Shown here in pieces: positions 62,914 to 64,000 of a stretch of 64,000 nt of DNA. The DNA comes from UBA3839 sp963627995. Its GTDB lineage: Bacteria > Bacteroidota > Bacteroidia > Bacteroidales > Bacteroidaceae. Within the stretch, counting starts at the first letter, position 1. Every line of letters begins with the position of its first letter. Below the pieces are notes generated by a model. It was given only the letters and a program-made list of their open reading frames with translations. It was not told the origin of the DNA and did not search any database. The stretch covers positions 62,001 through 126,000 of the forward strand of contig CAVGCV010000001.1 of the NCBI GenBank assembly GCA_963627995.1. Reading direction: 5' to 3'. The position numbers were made by a program, and so were the translations under genes.

Positions 62914-64000
62914 ATGAACCAAAAAACCCTGATCATCCTCGCGGCGGCAGCCATGGCCGCCACGACCGCACCGGCGCAGGAAAAGATGATGGCGCTGGTG
63001 GAAAACCTGCAGCAGAAGTATCCGACGGGCGTTTACCGAGAGGAGTACCGCTGCACGACGGGCGCGGACAACACGACGTTCACAACCTTCAGGAAAGACT
63101 TCCGCATGAAAAGCGCCTCCGTCCTGCCCGAAGACCTGCAGGCAGCCCGGCAGACGTTCGACAAGGAATGGGAAAGCATGAACTACAAGAAGGACATGGG
63201 CGCACGGCGCGGACTTGCCGAATCCGGCATCCACGGAACCATTCTCTACGACACTCCAAACCGCGCAACAAGCATGGAAATCCTGAACCACCACACGAGC
63301 CACGCGAACAACAAGGGCTTCGTCTTCTTCGACATGGACGATCACCTGAACATTGTCGTACAGCAGAAGCGTCAAAAGAAAGCCCCTCCCAAGAAAGCCG
63401 ACTTCTCGCAACTGCACTCCCTGTTCGACGAGTTGGGCAGAAAGGACGGCGCCACGAAAACTGAGGTGAGATACACCGGCCAGAACGGCAGCTTCATCTT
63501 CCAGCGCAACAGCGGGAAGGGATGGACAAAAGGAACGCGAATCACCATCGCCGACGCCGGCGGCACGTGGTTCGAGCGCATCCAATGCGAGATGAGAAGA
63601 CTGATGGGCGGCGGAAACGGAGTCAACGTGATGCTGTACGCCCGCGACATCGTTGCCAAGGACGAAGTGGGCGACGAGCTCTTCGTTGCCCACACCGAAA
63701 CCGACGGCACGCTTTCGTTCCTCTCCGCCACGGTCGAGAGCGAAGTCTGCGTCCCGATGCAATGGTACAACATCGAGGAATTCAACGACGGTAACATCCT
63801 CCCTTCCTACCTGAAGGAGGGAATGGAGAAACTAAAGGAAAAACTAAAGAAGCTGCCGGAACCTACGCACGGCATGCAGCTCGAAATGCTGAAAACACAA
63901 TGGGGACGGATCAAGAAAATCTTGTCTGACCCCAGCCTGAAAGCAGAGGACAGGAACGCCATCGAGCAGGAAGTGGCGAAACTTGCCGCCGAGATGGAAA
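62914..64000 (+). CDS. secreted protein of unknown function, third gene of the sigma module (3' end outside window)
   Basis: The frame is open from the ATG at 62914 to the window edge, giving 362 residues. It has a signal peptide (MNQKTLIILAAAAMAATTAPAQ). The mature part is a mixed alpha/beta sequence with no motif I recognise. It includes YREEYRCTTGADNTTFTTFRKDFRM, NNKGFVFFDMDDHLNIVV and a Lys/Glu-rich coiled-coil-like end (YLKEGMEKLKEKLKKLPEP). It starts 15 bases after the anti-sigma stop. Its place in the operon corresponds to the secreted protein at 2075-2827. A function in the signalling circuit is inference from position only. Confidence 0.75.
   Translation, partial: MNQKTLIILAAAAMAATTAPAQEKMMALVENLQQKYPTGVYREEYRCTTGADNTTFTTFRKDFRMKSASVLPEDLQAARQTFDKEWESMNYKKDMGARRGLAESGIHGTILYDTPNRATSMEILNHHTSHANNKGFVFFDMDDHLNIVVQQKRQKKAPPKKADFSQLHSLFDELGRKDGATKTEVRYTGQNGSFIFQRNSGKGWTKGTRITIADAGGTWFERIQCEMRRLMGGGNGVNVMLYARDIVAKDEVGDELFVAHTETDGTLSFLSATVESEVCVPMQWYNIEEFNDGNILPSYLKEGMEKLKEKLKKLPEPTHGMQLEMLKTQWGRIKKILSDPSLKAEDRNAIEQEVAKLAAEME

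Overview
The window is chromosomal DNA of a Bacteroidota species, most likely a GC-rich member of the Bacteroidales (Prevotellaceae-like). The evidence is the promoter type (TAnnTTTG, often followed by C, a few bases before short leaders), the near absence of Shine-Dalgarno sequences, and lineage-typical genes: a hybrid two-component regulator, an N-succinylornithine-type carbamoyltransferase, a DUF3098 gene between ftsX and uppP, and a PurF-like protein starting MGGFF. No tRNA, rRNA, CRISPR array, transposase or SusC/SusD pair was seen.

Layout. 1-4.2 kb (minus): ECF sigma factor, transmembrane anti-sigma factor whose frame is broken at a 14-bp tandem repeat, a secreted protein and an outer-membrane receptor cut by the window edge. 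4.2-6.2 kb: aquaporin gene flanked by two similar putative small-RNA units on the minus strand. 6.2-11.3 kb: hybrid sensor kinase/AraC regulator and a secreted esterase. 11.4-15.9 kb: TPR protein plus outer-membrane barrel. 16-26 kb: a phosphatase and a seven-gene minus-strand operon (recN, pseudo-protease/TPR, serine acetyltransferase, THUMP methyltransferase, purD, membrane protein, yqaA). 26-31.3 kb: SPOR lipoprotein, GH78 rhamnosidase, then a lower-GC patch with a small membrane protein and a frame-broken small gene. 31.8-37.8 kb: mnmG-apt-uvrC-dtd-deoC with two near-perfect parS sites flanking apt. 38-46 kb: PurF-like protein, polyprenyl synthase, polA, helix-hairpin-helix outer-membrane protein. 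46-52.4 kb: miaB-ftsX-DUF3098-uppP-truB-queA-folK and a convergent, overlapping tatD-like gene. 52.7-61.5 kb: GH127 arabinofuranosidase, DEAD-box helicase, carbamoyltransferase, M16 peptidase, SulP transporter. 61.7-64 kb: a second sigma/anti-sigma/secreted-protein module, cut by the edge.

How it fits together. Much of the window is housekeeping: tRNA and rRNA modification (mnmG, miaB, truB, queA, dtd, THUMP methyltransferase), DNA repair and replication (recN, uvrC, polA), purine metabolism (purD, PurF-like, apt), cell envelope (uppP, ftsX, polyprenyl synthase) and folate (folK). The accessory layer is surface signalling and plant-glycan use. Two features stand out: a family of six dispersed elements of about 150-190 bp built of CCGCAGAG/CTCTGCGG stems with inverted ends, and two parS-like centromere sites beside mnmG, which suggest an origin-proximal position.
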